From Streptomyces kaniharaensis (GTDB lineage: Bacteria > Actinomycetota > Actinomycetes > Streptomycetales > Streptomycetaceae), in contig NZ_WBOF01000001.1 in assembly GCF_009569385.1 (NCBI RefSeq), positions 1,426,001-1,490,000 on the forward strand: a stretch of 64,000 nt of DNA, read 5' to 3'. The translations under genes were made by a program, and so were the position numbers. The notes under the pieces were generated by a model that worked only from the letters and a program-made list of their open reading frames with translations, had not been told where the DNA came from and did not search any database. Positions 36,255 to 45,634 of this stretch are shown here, in pieces. How positions within the stretch are numbered: the stretch's first letter is position 1; every line of letters starts with the position of its first letter.

Positions 36255-36308
36255 GACGGGCCGGCCGGCCCTTCGCGGGGGGGGAGGAGGAGGACCGGCC
36301 AGTCGGCC

Positions 36309-39300
36309 TCAGCCGATCAGTTCGTCCAGCAGGTCCCTGGTCTGGCGCGGGGTCATGCCCAGCCCGGCGGAGTGGGCGGCCTCGAACTCGTCGTCACCCA
36401 GGAAGGCCCGCAGGGCGGCTGCCGAGCGATCGCGTTCCATGCGGTCCAGGTAGCCGCCCTTCGGGCCGTTCAGCCCGTTGTGCGCACCGAGCAGGCGGGC
36501 GCCCAGCCGCGCCTTGGCGGGGTCGCCGTCCCGTTCGATGAAGGAGCGCAGCACCCCCACCACGGCCGGCACCACCATGACCGTCATCTGCTCCGCGAAG
36601 CCGCTCGCGGCCTCCATCGAGCGCAGCAGCCGCCGGCCGTCCTGCATCAGGGTGAGCGCCTGTTCCGGCTCGCCGGCCTGGGCCGTGATCCAGCCCCGGG
36701 CGGTCAGCAGCAGCCCGGCCACCACCCCGGGGGCGAAGCCGCCGACCCTGCTCACGTCCAGCCGGTCCAGCTCGGCCAGGGCCTTGCGGTGCTCGCCGCG
36801 GTGGGCGTGGATGCCGCAGAGCGTCAGGTGGCCGAACAGCAGCGCACCGGTGACGGCCTGGTTCGCCCCGGTGGCGTCGAGTCCGTCCAGCGTCTCCCGG
36901 ATGATCCGCTCGCCGCGGTCCAGGTCCAGCTCCAGCAGGGCGCTGCCGAGGTTCACCCGGAGGATCGGCACCTCCTGCGGCGCGCCCAGCTCCAGGGCCA
37001 GCTCGATCGCCTGCTCGTACGCGGCGGCGGCCTGCTCGGGCTCGCCCCGGCTGGCCAGCGCCTCGCCGCGGGCCGCGAGCGCCTGGGAGATCCCCCAGAG
37101 GTCCCCGACCTGCCGGCACAGCTCCAGGGAGCGCTCGCCGTCGCGGATGCCCTGCTCCGCCCCGCCGGGCCAGTCGTTCATCATCTTGGCCCGGATCTGC
37201 AGGATGAACGCCATGTCCATCGGACCGCCGTGCACCTCGCAGCCGCGCACCGCGTCGTCGAGCATGTCCTTCATCAGTTCCAGCCGGCCGGCCAGGAAGG
37301 CGCCGAACACCCGCATCAGCGCCGGGAAGCGGTAGGACTGCGGCAGGTCCGGGGTGTAGACGTCGACCAGCTGCTGGGAGACGGCGATCGCCTCCGGGTC
37401 GCCGAGCACCTCCAGGTTCCCCTCGAACAGGCCGACCAGCCGGTACATCGCGAGCAGCCGGCGGGCCTCCTCGGGCACGCCCTCGGGCATCGGCAGGCCG
37501 TACGCGAGCACGTTCCGCTCCAGCGGCGCGGGGGCCGGTCCGGCCGGGTCGAACGGGTCCGGGCCGAGCGCGGCCACCGCGTTGTACCAGCCGCGGGCCT
37601 CCATGCTGTAGCCGCGCAGCGACCAGTACCAGCTCATGCCGAGGGTGATGACCAGCGCCTGTTCCTCGTCCCGCCGGTCGATCGCGCGGCGCAGTGCGGC
37701 GCGGACGTTGTCCTGCTCGGTCTCCAGCACCGCCAGCCAGTGGAGTTGCTGCGGGCCGTGGATGTTGAGGTCGGCGGTGGCGACCACCTCACGGAAGTGC
37801 GCAAGGTGGCGGCCCTCGGTGTCGGCGGCCTCGGTGGACTCGGCGAGCCGCTCCACTGCGTACTCGTGGATGGTCTCCAGCATCCGGTAGCGCGGCAGGC
37901 CCCCGCCGCCGAGGTCGGCGACCAGCAGGGACTTGTCCACCAGGGAGAGCAGCAGGTCGGCGACCTCCTCGCGGGGCACCTCGGCGTCGTCGGCGCAGAT
38001 CGCCTCGGCGTCCTCCAGGCGCCAGCCGCCCGCGAACACCGAGAGACGGCGCAGGACGGCCCGTTCGCGCTTGCCCAGCAGGTCCCAGCTCCAGTCGACG
38101 ACCGCGCGCAGGGTCTGCTGGCGCGGCAGCAGGGTGCGGCTGCCCGCGGTGAGCAGGCCGAAACGGCTGTCGAGGCGGTCGGCGATCTGGCGGGCCGTCA
38201 TCACCCGCAGCCGGGCGGCGGCGAGTTCGATGGCCAGCGGCAGGCCGTCCAGGCGGCGGCAGATCTCGGCGCAGGCCTCGGGTTCGCTGCGCGGGTCGAA
38301 GCCGGGGCGGGCGGCGGCGGCGCGCTCGGCGAGCAGGCGCAGCGCGACCGGGTCGGGCAGCGGCTCGACCGGCAGGACGGTTTCGCCGGGCACGCCGAGC
38401 GGTTCGCGGCTGGTGGCGAGCACGGTCAGGCCGGGGCACTCGACGAGCAGCACCTCGGCGAGGTCGGCGGCGGCCTGGATCAGGTGCTCGCAGTTGTCCA
38501 GGACGAGCAGCATCCGGCGGTGGCCGCAGTGTTCGACCAGCCGGCGCAGCGGGTCCTCGGCGCGTTTCTCCATCACCTCGGCGACCATGCTGCCGCTGCG
38601 CAGGACGATCTCGCGCAGGCCGAGCGCGGAGACCACGGCGGCGGGGACGGCGTCCGGGCTCTCCAGCGGGGCGAGCTCGGCCACCCAGACACCGTCCGGC
38701 CAGTGCGCGGCGGACTGCTCGGCGCGGCCGGCCTCGACCGAGAGGCTGGTCTTGCCGGAGCCGCCGGGGCCGGTCAGGGTGACCAGCCGACTTGTCGTCA
38801 GGGTCTGGCGCAGGGCTGCGAGATCGCTCTCGCGGCCGACGAAGCTGGTAAGCCGGCCGCGCAGGTTGCCCGCGGCGCGCGGGAGTTGGGGCGGTGACGG
38901 CGGCGCGGGCTTTGCCGGAGCTTCGCTCGCGGCTTGCGCCGGGGCAACCTCGGGTGCCAGCAACTCGGCGTGGAGGGACTGGAGTTGAAGTCCCGGGTCG
39001 ACGCCGAGCTCGTCCGCGAGGGCGCGCCTGGTCCGCTCGTAGTGGCGCAGCGCCTCGGCCGTCCGTCCGCTCTGGTGCAGGGCCCGGACCATCAGGTACT
39101 GCCACGGTTCGTCCAGCGGGCGCCGGTCGCAGAGTTCGGCCAGCTCGGCGACCAGCTCGGCGGCCCGGCCGAGCCCGAGGTCGGCGGTGATGCGGTGGCG
39201 CCGGGCCTCGTCGCGCTGGGCCTCCAGCCGGGCGGCCGGGCCGCTGCGGTCCGGCAGGTCGGCCAGTGCCGGGCCGCGCCAGAGCGCCAGGGCGGCGCGC

Positions 39301-39662
39301 AGCCGCTCGGCGGCCAGGGCGTGGTCGCCGGCGTCGAGGGCGTGGCGCCCCTCGGTGGACAGCCGTCTGAACTCGGCGACGTCGGTGGCCGGGCCGGTCA
39401 GCCAGTACCCGGCCGGGCCGGAGCCGACCTCGTCCCGGCCGATGGTGCGGCGCAGCCGGCCGACCAGGGTCTGCAGGGCGGCCGAGGAGTCCTGCGGCGG
39501 TTCGGTGTCCCACACCTCGTCCACCAGCAGGTCGGCCGGCACCGGGCGGCCCTGCCGCAGGGCCAGTGCGGCGAGCAGCGCCCGCAGCCGGGCGCCGCCG
39601 AGCGGGACCGGCGTGCCGTCGTCGTGGTGGGCGGTGGTGGTTCCGAGGATGCCGTAATGCAC
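36309..39662 (-). CDS. AfsR/SARP-family regulator with NB-ARC and TPR regions
   Basis: 1117 residues from a GTG at 39662 (the frame is open further upstream, but HYGILGTTTAHHDDG is where the family normally begins). An N-terminal winged-helix DNA-binding domain (about 10-90, with LRALLAALALRQGRPVPAD) is followed by the BTAD (about 95-240). Next comes an NB-ARC-type ATPase with Walker A GPGGSGKTS (about 302) and VLDNCEHL, then a long helical TPR-like C-terminus. It activates promoters with direct repeats in this family. The convergent ABC exporter has such repeats. Confidence 0.9.
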   Translation of the reverse strand: MHYGILGTTTAHHDDGTPVPLGGARLRALLAALALRQGRPVPADLLVDEVWDTEPPQDSSAALQTLVGRLRRTIGRDEVGSGPAGYWLTGPATDVAEFRRLSTEGRHALDAGDHALAAERLRAALALWRGPALADLPDRSGPAARLEAQRDEARRHRITADLGLGRAAELVAELAELCDRRPLDEPWQYLMVRALHQSGRTAEALRHYERTRRALADELGVDPGLQLQSLHAELLAPEVAPAQAASEAPAKPAPPSPPQLPRAAGNLRGRLTSFVGRESDLAALRQTLTTSRLVTLTGPGGSGKTSLSVEAGRAEQSAAHWPDGVWVAELAPLESPDAVPAAVVSALGLREIVLRSGSMVAEVMEKRAEDPLRRLVEHCGHRRMLLVLDNCEHLIQAAADLAEVLLVECPGLTVLATSREPLGVPGETVLPVEPLPDPVALRLLAERAAAARPGFDPRSEPEACAEICRRLDGLPLAIELAAARLRVMTARQIADRLDSRFGLLTAGSRTLLPRQQTLRAVVDWSWDLLGKRERAVLRRLSVFAGGWRLEDAEAICADDAEVPREEVADLLLSLVDKSLLVADLGGGGLPRYRMLETIHEYAVERLAESTEAADTEGRHLAHFREVVATADLNIHGPQQLHWLAVLETEQDNVRAALRRAIDRRDEEQALVITLGMSWYWSLRGYSMEARGWYNAVAALGPDPFDPAGPAPAPLERNVLAYGLPMPEGVPEEARRLLAMYRLVGLFEGNLEVLGDPEAIAVSQQLVDVYTPDLPQSYRFPALMRVFGAFLAGRLELMKDMLDDAVRGCEVHGGPMDMAFILQIRAKMMNDWPGGAEQGIRDGERSLELCRQVGDLWGISQALAARGEALASRGEPEQAAAAYEQAIELALELGAPQEVPILRVNLGSALLELDLDRGERIIRETLDGLDATGANQAVTGALLFGHLTLCGIHAHRGEHRKALAELDRLDVSRVGGFAPGVVAGLLLTARGWITAQAGEPEQALTLMQDGRRLLRSMEAASGFAEQMTVMVVPAVVGVLRSFIERDGDPAKARLGARLLGAHNGLNGPKGGYLDRMERDRSAAALRAFLGDDEFEAAHSAGLGMTPRQTRDLLDELIG

Positions 39663-39696
39663 TGAACCATTCTGGTCGATGCCCGGGGATGCGGGC

Positions 39697-39708
39697 GCAC
39701 AATTGTGC
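39697..39708. promoter_or_regulatory. GCACAATTGTGC palindrome upstream of the SARP gene
   Basis: A perfect 12-bp palindrome 35 bases in front of the SARP start, AT-centred in a very GC-rich region. It is a candidate operator or promoter element for the SARP gene, with no assigned binder. Confidence 0.4.
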
Positions 39709-39862
39709 AGGCCCCGGATCGAGCGCGGGCCGGCCCGGAACCCGGACGGGGGCGCCGGACGTTCACCCCGGACGGCTTGTCCGTCACCGGCGCGCCCGGC
39801 ATGATCGGTCCCTCCAGGACCCAGAGCCCATCTTTTTCCCGACAGACCCGGAGCACCACGCC

Positions 39863-40678
39863 ATGACCTTCGCCGCAACGCAGCGCTCGCGCAGCGACGA
39901 CCGCCGGATCAGCCCGGTGTTCTGGGTGCTCCTCGCCGTACTGGGCACGTCCGGCTGGGCACTGTACGAGGGGTACGGCAACGCCCGGTTCGGGGTGTTC
40001 CTGTTCGTCGTCGCGGGCTGGATGGTCTCGCTCTGCCTGCACGAGTACGCGCACGCGCGCACCGCGCTGCACGGCGGCGACATCAGCGTCGGCGCCAAGG
40101 GCTATCTGACGCTCAACCCGCTCAAGTACGCCAACGTGCTGCTCAGCTTCGTGCTGCCGATCGTGTTCGTGATCCTCGGCGGCATCGGCCTGCCCGGCGG
40201 CTCGGTCTGGATCGAGCGTCACCGGATCCAGGGCCGGCTCAAGCACAGCCTGATCTCGGCGGCCGGGCCGCTGGTGAACCTGGTGTTCGCGGCGGTGCTG
40301 CTGATCCCGATCGGCGCCGGCTGGCTGGACGACCCGCAGGTGCACGCGGTCTTGCAGGGCTACGAGCTGACCGTCTCGCCGTTCTCCGGCGCGCTCGGCT
40401 TCCTCGGCCTCCTCCAGCTCAGTGCGGCGCTGCTGAACCTGCTGCCGGTGCCCGGCCTGGACGGCTACGGGATCGTCGAGCCCTGGCTGTCGTACAACGT
40501 GCGGCGCGCCGTCGAGCCGTTCGCGCCGTACGGGATGCTGGCGGTGTTCGCGCTGCTGTGGCAGCCGCAGGTCAACTCGTTCTTCTTCGGGGTCGTGCAC
40601 GGCCTGATGAGCCTGTTCGGCGTGGACGCCGACTACGCGTCGCTCGGCCACTACCTGTTCACCTTCTGGAAGAACTAG
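39863..40678 (+). CDS. site-2 protease family (M50) membrane metalloprotease
   Basis: 271 residues with about six membrane helices. HEYAH at about 60-64 in the second helix is the zinc-binding motif. The third ligand Asp lies in LLPVPGLDGYG at about 193-203. This arrangement is that of intramembrane M50 peptidases without a PDZ domain. Substrate unknown. The ATG at 39863 begins just before the polar N-terminus. Confidence 0.88.
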   Translation: MTFAATQRSRSDDRRISPVFWVLLAVLGTSGWALYEGYGNARFGVFLFVVAGWMVSLCLHEYAHARTALHGGDISVGAKGYLTLNPLKYANVLLSFVLPIVFVILGGIGLPGGSVWIERHRIQGRLKHSLISAAGPLVNLVFAAVLLIPIGAGWLDDPQVHAVLQGYELTVSPFSGALGFLGLLQLSAALLNLLPVPGLDGYGIVEPWLSYNVRRAVEPFAPYGMLAVFALLWQPQVNSFFFGVVHGLMSLFGVDADYASLGHYLFTFWKN

Positions 40679-40696
40679 GGCTGCTGGAAGAACTAG
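40666..40696. repeat. 13-bp direct repeat at convergent gene ends
   Basis: CTGGAAGAACTAG occurs at 40666-40678 and again at 40684-40696. The first copy contains the stop of the M50 gene and the second the stop of the convergent small membrane protein. Confidence 0.8.
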
Positions 40697-40878
40697 CCCT
40701 GCTCGGCGCTCTGCGAGGCCAGCTTCGCCCGGCGCCGGTTCATCCAGAGCACGTTGCTCGCCACGCCGGCCATCGGGACCCAGATCAGCCCCAGCCAGAA
40801 GCCCTGGGCCACCGAGACCACGGCGGCGGCCAGTGCGAGGACGACGACGATCAGGGCGAAGAGGGACGTACGGGGCAT
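40693..40878 (-). CDS. small two-helix membrane protein
   Basis: 61 residues, MPRTSLFALIVVVLALAAAV followed by a second hydrophobic stretch (GFWLGLIWVPMAGVASNVLW) and a basic, polar C-terminus. Not recognised beyond a small integral membrane protein. The minus-strand ORF has the codon bias of its neighbours. It converges with the M50 gene. Confidence 0.6.
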   Translation of the reverse strand: MPRTSLFALIVVVLALAAAVVSVAQGFWLGLIWVPMAGVASNVLWMNRRRAKLASQSAEQG

Positions 40879-40987
40879 GGCTGGGTGCTCCTAAGGCGGG
40901 AAGTCGGCCGGTCGCGGCCGGACCCCATTGTCGCCGACCTCACCTCCGGAGCAGGTCCGGGGTGAGGCCGACACGACACGGCCGGAC

Positions 40988-41680
40988 TCAGACGTCCGTG
41001 ATCCGCAGTCCCGCGTGCGCCTTGTAGCGGCGGTTGACCGAGATCAGGTTGGCCACCAGCGACTCCACCTGGTGGGCGTTGCGCAGCCGGCCCGCGAAGA
41101 TGCCCCGCATGCCGGGGATCCGGGCGGCCAGGGCCTGCACGATGTCGGTGGCGGCCCGCTCGTCGCCGAGCACCATCACGTCGGTGTCGATCCGCTCGAC
41201 GGACTCGTCCTGGAGCAGCACCGCCGACAGGTGGTGGAAGGCGGCGGTGACCCGGGAGTCCGGCAGCAGCGCGGCGGCCTGCTGGGCGGCGCTGCCTTCC
41301 TCCGGGACGAGCGCGTACGCGCCCTGCTTGTCGAAGCCGAGCGGGTTGACGCAGTCCACCACGATCTTGCCGGCCAGTTCCTCGCGCAGGGCGGCGAGGG
41401 TGGCGGCGTGCCCGTCCCAGGGCACCGCGACGATCACGATGTCGCTCTCCCGCGCGGCGGTGGCGTTGTCGGCGCCGCGCACGCCGAGGCCCAGCTCGGC
41501 GGCGGAGGCCTCGGCGCGGGCGGCGTCGCGCGAGCCGATGATCACCTGCTGGCCGGCCTTGGCCAGTCGCAGGGCCAGCCCGCGCCCCTGGTCGCCGGTG
41601 CCGCCGAGGACGCCGACCACCAGCTGCGAGACGTCCGGCAGCTGGTGGGCCGGGTTTGTCGCTGAATCGAGGGAAGTCAT
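40988..41680 (-). CDS. NADPH-dependent F420 reductase
   Basis: 230 residues from the ATG at 41680. The NADP-binding GVLGGTGDQGRGLALRLA at about residues 22-39 is the family signature, followed by VIIGSRDAARA. The domain continues with VIVAVPWDGH and AFHHLSAVLL. It moves hydride between NADP and coenzyme F420, supplying reduced F420 for actinobacterial F420-dependent enzymes. The open frame extends upstream to 41752, but the divergent gene at 41728 makes the shorter start more likely. Confidence 0.88.
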   Translation of the reverse strand: MTSLDSATNPAHQLPDVSQLVVGVLGGTGDQGRGLALRLAKAGQQVIIGSRDAARAEASAAELGLGVRGADNATAARESDIVIVAVPWDGHAATLAALREELAGKIVVDCVNPLGFDKQGAYALVPEEGSAAQQAAALLPDSRVTAAFHHLSAVLLQDESVERIDTDVMVLGDERAATDIVQALAARIPGMRGIFAGRLRNAHQVESLVANLISVNRRYKAHAGLRITDV

Positions 41681-41727
41681 GGGCCGATCCTGCCAAATCC
41701 CGCGCCGGTCGCGACATCGTGGGCCGC

Positions 41728-42333
41728 ATGGACGTGGTGAGAGTTTCGGCACTCCGGGAGCATCTGGCGGGCACCGGTTGGCTGGAGGCGGTCGGCGTCT
41801 TCGCCGGTTCGCTGCGGCGGTCGGTGTCCCGGCGCGGGGCGGGCGAGTTGCTGCTGGTCGGCACCGAGGCGTACGAGCCGTGGCATCTGGCCGCCCACCT
41901 GGAGGACGAGGCCGCCTGGTCGGACGTCCCCGGGCTGGCGCCCACGCTGCTGCGGCACCGTCCGCCGGCCGGGGCGCCGGTGCACCTGACGCAGGGCCTG
42001 CCGCGGCTCGCCGAGGCCCGGCGCGGCGCGACCGTCCTCGTGGTGGCGCGCGAGGCGGCGGGCGCGCCGTTGCTGGAGCGGATACGGGACGCCCGTCGGC
42101 ACGGCGCGACGGTGCTCGCGCTGGACGGCGCGGCCGCGGCGGACACCGGGGATCTCGGCGGGCTCGCGCACGAGCGGCTGGCCGTCGGCACGGCCGCGGA
42201 GGAGCCCTTCGACCTCGCCCAGCACCTGGTCGGCGCGGCCGCCGGGCAGTCCCCGGCCCGGCGTTCGGCGCTGGGCCGGCTCGCCGATCTGGCCGTCCGG
42301 CTCACCACCGCGCCGCCGATCAGCCGCTGGTAG
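41728..42333 (+). CDS. hypothetical protein
   Basis: 201 residues from the ATG at 41728, in a short divergent gap with the F420 reductase gene. No membrane helix or signal peptide. It looks like an alpha/beta fold (GATVLVVAREAAGAPLLERI, RRHGATVLALDG), faintly like sugar-isomerase or nucleotide-binding folds, with EAYEPWHLAAHLEDEAAW near residue 50. Not recognised. Confidence 0.6.
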   Translation: MDVVRVSALREHLAGTGWLEAVGVFAGSLRRSVSRRGAGELLLVGTEAYEPWHLAAHLEDEAAWSDVPGLAPTLLRHRPPAGAPVHLTQGLPRLAEARRGATVLVVAREAAGAPLLERIRDARRHGATVLALDGAAAADTGDLGGLAHERLAVGTAAEEPFDLAQHLVGAAAGQSPARRSALGRLADLAVRLTTAPPISRW

Positions 42334-42392
42334 ACCCGCGACGGCGAAAACGCGTTGCGGGGGCCCGAGTGGGCGTCCGAGGATGGTGGTTC

Positions 42393-42709
42393 GTGAACGA
42401 CGACGAACCACCACATACCGGTCGGCGTGCCGGTCGGTTGCGCACGCTGTTGCGCGCGCTCCGCCCCGACCTCACGCCCTGGCGGTCCTCGCGGTCCGGG
42501 CCGGCACCGTGGCCGGCGTGGTCGGCGTCCGCGCCGCCGTCTGGAGCGGCGGCCTGGCCTGCGTACTCGCCGTCCTCGCGGTCACGGCCGCCCTGCCGAG
42601 CCTGCTGCGCTACGACGACCGCACCGACCCGCACACCGCCGCCGTCCGCGCCGACCACGAACGCGCGGCAGCCGCCGCCGGGGAAAGCCCGGCCACGGCT
42701 GCGAACTGA
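42393..42709 (+). pseudogene. small membrane protein gene broken by a one-base deletion
   Basis: The frame starting at GTG 42393 gives NDDEPPHTGRRAGRLRTLLR then ALRPDLTP and then loses its codon bias. From about 42477 the other frame continues LAVLAVRAGTVAGVVGVRA and on through two membrane helices to a stop at 42709. Joining them gives one plausible protein of about 105 residues. A missing base in the CGCCCTGG stretch near 42475 explains it. It could also be a sequencing error. Confidence 0.55.
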
Positions 42710-42712
42710 CGG

Positions 42713-42940
42713 CTACTCGGCGTCCGGCCTCGGCTCGTCGCGCCAGCGCGGATCGTTCTGCCACTCGCGGTTGCGCTCGTCGGCGAGCTGGAGGGCGTGG
42801 GCGGCCTCGTCGGGAGTGGCGTACGGGCCGAGGCGGTCCTTGGCGGGGCACTCTGGGCCCTCCTCCACCTTGGCGTGCTTGATGCAGTAGAACCACTCGC
42901 CGGGCCTGCCGGTCGGCTTGCGGTGGAATCCCAGGGGCAT
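42713..42940 (-). CDS. small SPOR-like protein
   Basis: 75 residues from the ATG at 42940 with GGGAGGG upstream. [20 protein letters not shown] then [15 protein letters not shown] fits the small single-domain SPOR-type proteins widespread in streptomycetes, with the pattern of input strands followed by 'GPY.T..EA..AL'. Two Cys are present. Function unknown. Confidence 0.65.
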   Translation of the reverse strand: MPLGFHRKPTGRPGEWFYCIKHAKVEEGPECPAKDRLGPYATPDEAAHALQLADERNREWQNDPRWRDEPRPDAE

Positions 42941-43062
42941 GGCGCCCTCCCGTTCAGACAGTGGGCCCGTTCGGACGGATGGGCCGGTACAGATCATTCC
43001 CCGCGCGGGGCCGCTCCGCACACCACCCAGGCCGGCGGGACCCGGCCGATAGACTCGCGGGC

Positions 43063-43908
43063 ATGGCTCTCGTACCCGGCATCCAGTCCCCCACCCGCAA
43101 GGTCCCGGCGCACATCGCGCGCCCCGAGTACGTCGGCCGGCCCGCGCCGGCGCCGTACACCGGGCCCGAGGTGCAGACCGCCGAGACGATCGAGAAGATG
43201 CGGATCGCGGGCGGGATCGCCGCGCGGGCGATGGCCGAGGCGGCCAAGCTGATCGCCCCCGGCGTCACCACCGACGCGCTGGACGCCGTCGCCCACGAGT
43301 ACATGTGCGACCACGGCGCCTACCCGTCCGACCTCGGTTACCGGGGCTTCCCCAAGTCGGTCTGCACCTCGATCAACGAGGTGATCTGCCACGGCATCCC
43401 GGACTCGACCGTGCTGCAGGACGGCGACATCGTCAACATCGACGCCACCGCGTACATCCACGGGGTGCACGGCGACCTCAACGCCACCTACCTGGTCGGC
43501 GACGTGGACGAGGAGTCCCGGCTGCTGGTCGAGCGGACCAGGGAGTCGCTCGACCGGGCGATCAAGGCCGTCAAGCCGGGCCGTCAGATCAACGTGATCG
43601 GGCGGGTCATCGAGTCCTACGCCAAGCGCTTCGACTACGGCGTGGTGCGGGACTTCACCGGGCACGGCATCAACACGTCGTTCCACTCCGGCCTGATCGT
43701 CCCGCACTACGACAGCGAGCGGGCCACTGAGGTGATCAAGCCGGGGATGACCTTCACCATCGAGCCGATGCTGACCCTGGGCACCTACGACTACGAGATC
43801 TGGGCGGACGGCTGGACGGTCGTCACCAAGGACCGCAAGCGCACCGCCCAGTTCGAGCACACCCTGGTGGTCACGGCGAACGGCGCGGAGATCCTCACCC
43901 TGCCGTGA
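43063..43908 (+). CDS. map: type I methionine aminopeptidase
   Basis: 281 residues. All five metal ligands and the catalytic His are visible: [10 protein letters not shown] (His), IVNIDATAY (Asp), HGDLNATY (Asp), GHGINTSFH (His), FTIEPML (Glu) and QFEHTLVV (Glu). An about 40-residue N-terminal extension precedes the catalytic fold, as in longer actinobacterial MetAPs. It removes the initiator methionine from nascent proteins. TAGACT at 43050-43055 lies at -10 distance from a leaderless ATG. Confidence 0.95.
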   Translation: MALVPGIQSPTRKVPAHIARPEYVGRPAPAPYTGPEVQTAETIEKMRIAGGIAARAMAEAAKLIAPGVTTDALDAVAHEYMCDHGAYPSDLGYRGFPKSVCTSINEVICHGIPDSTVLQDGDIVNIDATAYIHGVHGDLNATYLVGDVDEESRLLVERTRESLDRAIKAVKPGRQINVIGRVIESYAKRFDYGVVRDFTGHGINTSFHSGLIVPHYDSERATEVIKPGMTFTIEPMLTLGTYDYEIWADGWTVVTKDRKRTAQFEHTLVVTANGAEILTLP

Positions 43909-43941
43909 CCGCGTCGCCGTGGCACCGTTCGGTCGGGCGCC

Positions 43942-44643
43942 TCAGCCGATGAGCCACTGCTCCTCGGCCACGGCGCCGACCTCGGTGCAGGCGTCGGTGA
44001 GCACGTCCAGCACGCGCAGCGGGTCCGGCAAGGGCTGCTCGGGCCCGCGCAGCCACCGCACCTGGGAGCCGTCCGGCAGCGCGGCCGGCGGGAGCAGGGT
44101 GTACGAACCGCGGCAGTGCCAACGCAGGCCGGGGTGCTCGGACATGGTGTCCGGAGTGGAGTCGAGGGCGCTCGGCCACCACTCGTCCTCGTCCTGCGGG
44201 GTGCCGCGCGTGGCGGTGAAGAACAGGTAGCGCTCCTCGCCGACGGCGGCCACCGGACCCTCGACGCCGAGCGCGGTCAGCCGCTCCAACGCCAGCTTCC
44301 CCGCCTCGGCCGGGACGTCCAGGACGTCGTGCACGCGGCCGGTGGCGGTCACGAAGTTGGCCCGCGGGTCGCGGGAGAGCCACCGGGCCACCTGCTCGGG
44401 GTCGGTGGTGGCCTGGGTCTGCCAGGCGAAGGACACCGGATGCTGGGCGGGGGCCGGACAGGCGACGCGGTCGCAGGAACAGCGGTAGCCGGCCGGATGG
44501 GCGGCGGGTGCGAGCGGGAAACCGGCGCCGACCGCGCCGAGCAGCTGATCAAGTCGGGCGGCGGGCGTATCCGCGTCGCCCGGGCGGACCCGCTGACGCT
44601 CACGCTTCTGCCACCAGGTCGTCCACCTGCTGCCGGCTTCCAT
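43942..44643 (-). CDS. bifunctional DNA primase/polymerase (prim-pol) domain protein
   Basis: 233 residues from an ATG preceded by GGAAGGGG. YRCSCDRVACPAPAQHP, then FAWQTQATTDPEQV, ARWLSRDPRANFVTATG and VHDVLDVPAEAG are the landmarks of the small streptomycete prim-pol group. It is stand-alone (no helicase domain) and the catalytic acidic residues are not clearly conserved, so activity is uncertain. Convergent with map. Confidence 0.75.
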   Translation of the reverse strand: MEAGSRWTTWWQKRERQRVRPGDADTPAARLDQLLGAVGAGFPLAPAAHPAGYRCSCDRVACPAPAQHPVSFAWQTQATTDPEQVARWLSRDPRANFVTATGRVHDVLDVPAEAGKLALERLTALGVEGPVAAVGEERYLFFTATRGTPQDEDEWWPSALDSTPDTMSEHPGLRWHCRGSYTLLPPAALPDGSQVRWLRGPEQPLPDPLRVLDVLTDACTEVGAVAEEQWLIG

Positions 44644-45125
44644 CGGGCCCCTTCCGCGCACTGCCGTGCCTGGTGCGACACAGCGTTCGACGTACCACTC
44701 CGACGCAACGCGCGGCGCCCCCCGGCTGCTTCCCGGGTCGGTGCTCGGCCTTGCCGTCCGCGCCCTGCCGACCGCGGCCGGGATCACCGGACGGCCGACG
44801 CCCGGGTCACGGTACGGAGTCACGGCAGCGCACAGGCTGCGGCTCACAGGCCCGGAGAGCACGCCGATTCGCGCCTCGCCCGGCCCGCACGGGGCCCGCT
44901 GACCCGGGTGAACCCCGAGGGCGTACAGGAAGGATAAGGGTGCGCGGGGCCTTCGGATGACCGGGGGCGGTGCCTCTCCGGTCACACTCCCGGCACGCGG
45001 CCGTCACACGGGCTTCTCGTCCCGGATTCCCGAGCGGCTTCCCGACCGGGCTCCTGCCGCTCGCTCCGGTCGCCGGCTTCGGACACCGGCTTCGGACACC
45101 CGTGCGGAGGTGAGACCCTGGTGGG
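44644..45125. other. 482-bp intergenic region
   Basis: Between the divergent prim-pol gene and the next small gene. Apart from promoters, the only structure seen is a 13-bp tandem duplication (CCGGCTTCGGACA) at 45073-45098. Frames through this region lack RBS and codon bias. No gene or RNA is recognised. Confidence 0.4.
45073..45098. repeat. two tandem 13-bp units
   Basis: CCGGCTTCGGACA occurs at 45073-45085 and 45086-45098 without a spacer, about 28 bases in front of the GTG of the next gene. Confidence 0.75.
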
Positions 45126-45353
45126 GTGAAAGCGGACACCGAATTCGTCGGCGGCCCCCTGGACGGCCAGATCCTCGCCATCGAGCTGGGGATGATGCTC
45201 GGCGTGCCCAAGACCTACCAGGTGCCGGTCCCCGCGCACGGCGACACGCCCGCGCGCACACTGGTCTACGTCCGGTCCAAGCAGGTGCGGGGCACCAGCT
45301 GGTTCTGGCGCTACGAGTACGACGAGGCGGCCACCGAGCGCGCGTCCGGCTGA
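45126..45353 (+). CDS. small conserved-looking hypothetical protein
   Basis: 75 residues from a GTG at 45126. It begins MKADTEFVGGPLDGQILAIE. The 'FVGGPLDGQ' opening is common in small unnamed streptomycete and phage-related proteins, and WFWRYEYDE near the end suggests a compact beta fold. No membrane helix. Function unknown. Confidence 0.6.
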   Translation: MKADTEFVGGPLDGQILAIELGMMLGVPKTYQVPVPAHGDTPARTLVYVRSKQVRGTSWFWRYEYDEAATERASG

Positions 45354-45397
45354 CGCCGCGCCCGCCGCCCTTTCGCAGCCTCCCCGGGAGGACGGCC

Positions 45398-45595
45398 ATG
45401 GCGAGAACCGTACGGCACCCCAGGAGCAGGTCCGACGCGGTCGCGCACCACAACCGGCAGGTGGCCGGCGTCACCGCCGTACTGCTGGTGGCGGTCAGCC
45501 TCTACTCCGCCGCGATCGGGCCCGACGGCTGGCTCTGGTTCGGCTGGGCGGTGCTGCTGCTCGCCTGTGTGGCCCTGTTCGCGATCCACCCCTGA
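45398..45595 (+). CDS. small membrane protein
   Basis: 65 residues. GGGAGGAC precedes the ATG at 45398. A basic N-terminus (about 1-20) is followed by two hydrophobic helices (VAGVTAVLLVAVSLYSAAIG and WLWFGWAVLLLACVALFAI). Not recognised otherwise. Confidence 0.6.
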   Translation: MARTVRHPRSRSDAVAHHNRQVAGVTAVLLVAVSLYSAAIGPDGWLWFGWAVLLLACVALFAIHP

Positions 45596-45634
45596 GCAGC
45601 CGCACCGCCCGTCACCAAAATCCCCCCGCGCCGG

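Noticed and set aside
36255..36308. GC-rich palindrome and run of eight G between permease and SARP genes as a special element
   Set aside because: It is a short convergent intergenic gap. The palindrome GGGCCGGCCGGCCC is what one expects from a terminator in such DNA.
34423..39662. ABC exporter and SARP as export and control genes of module 1
   Set aside because: A large bidirectional terminator and a composition change separate them from the module. The SARP-type repeats are only before the exporter. A link remains possible but is not supported.
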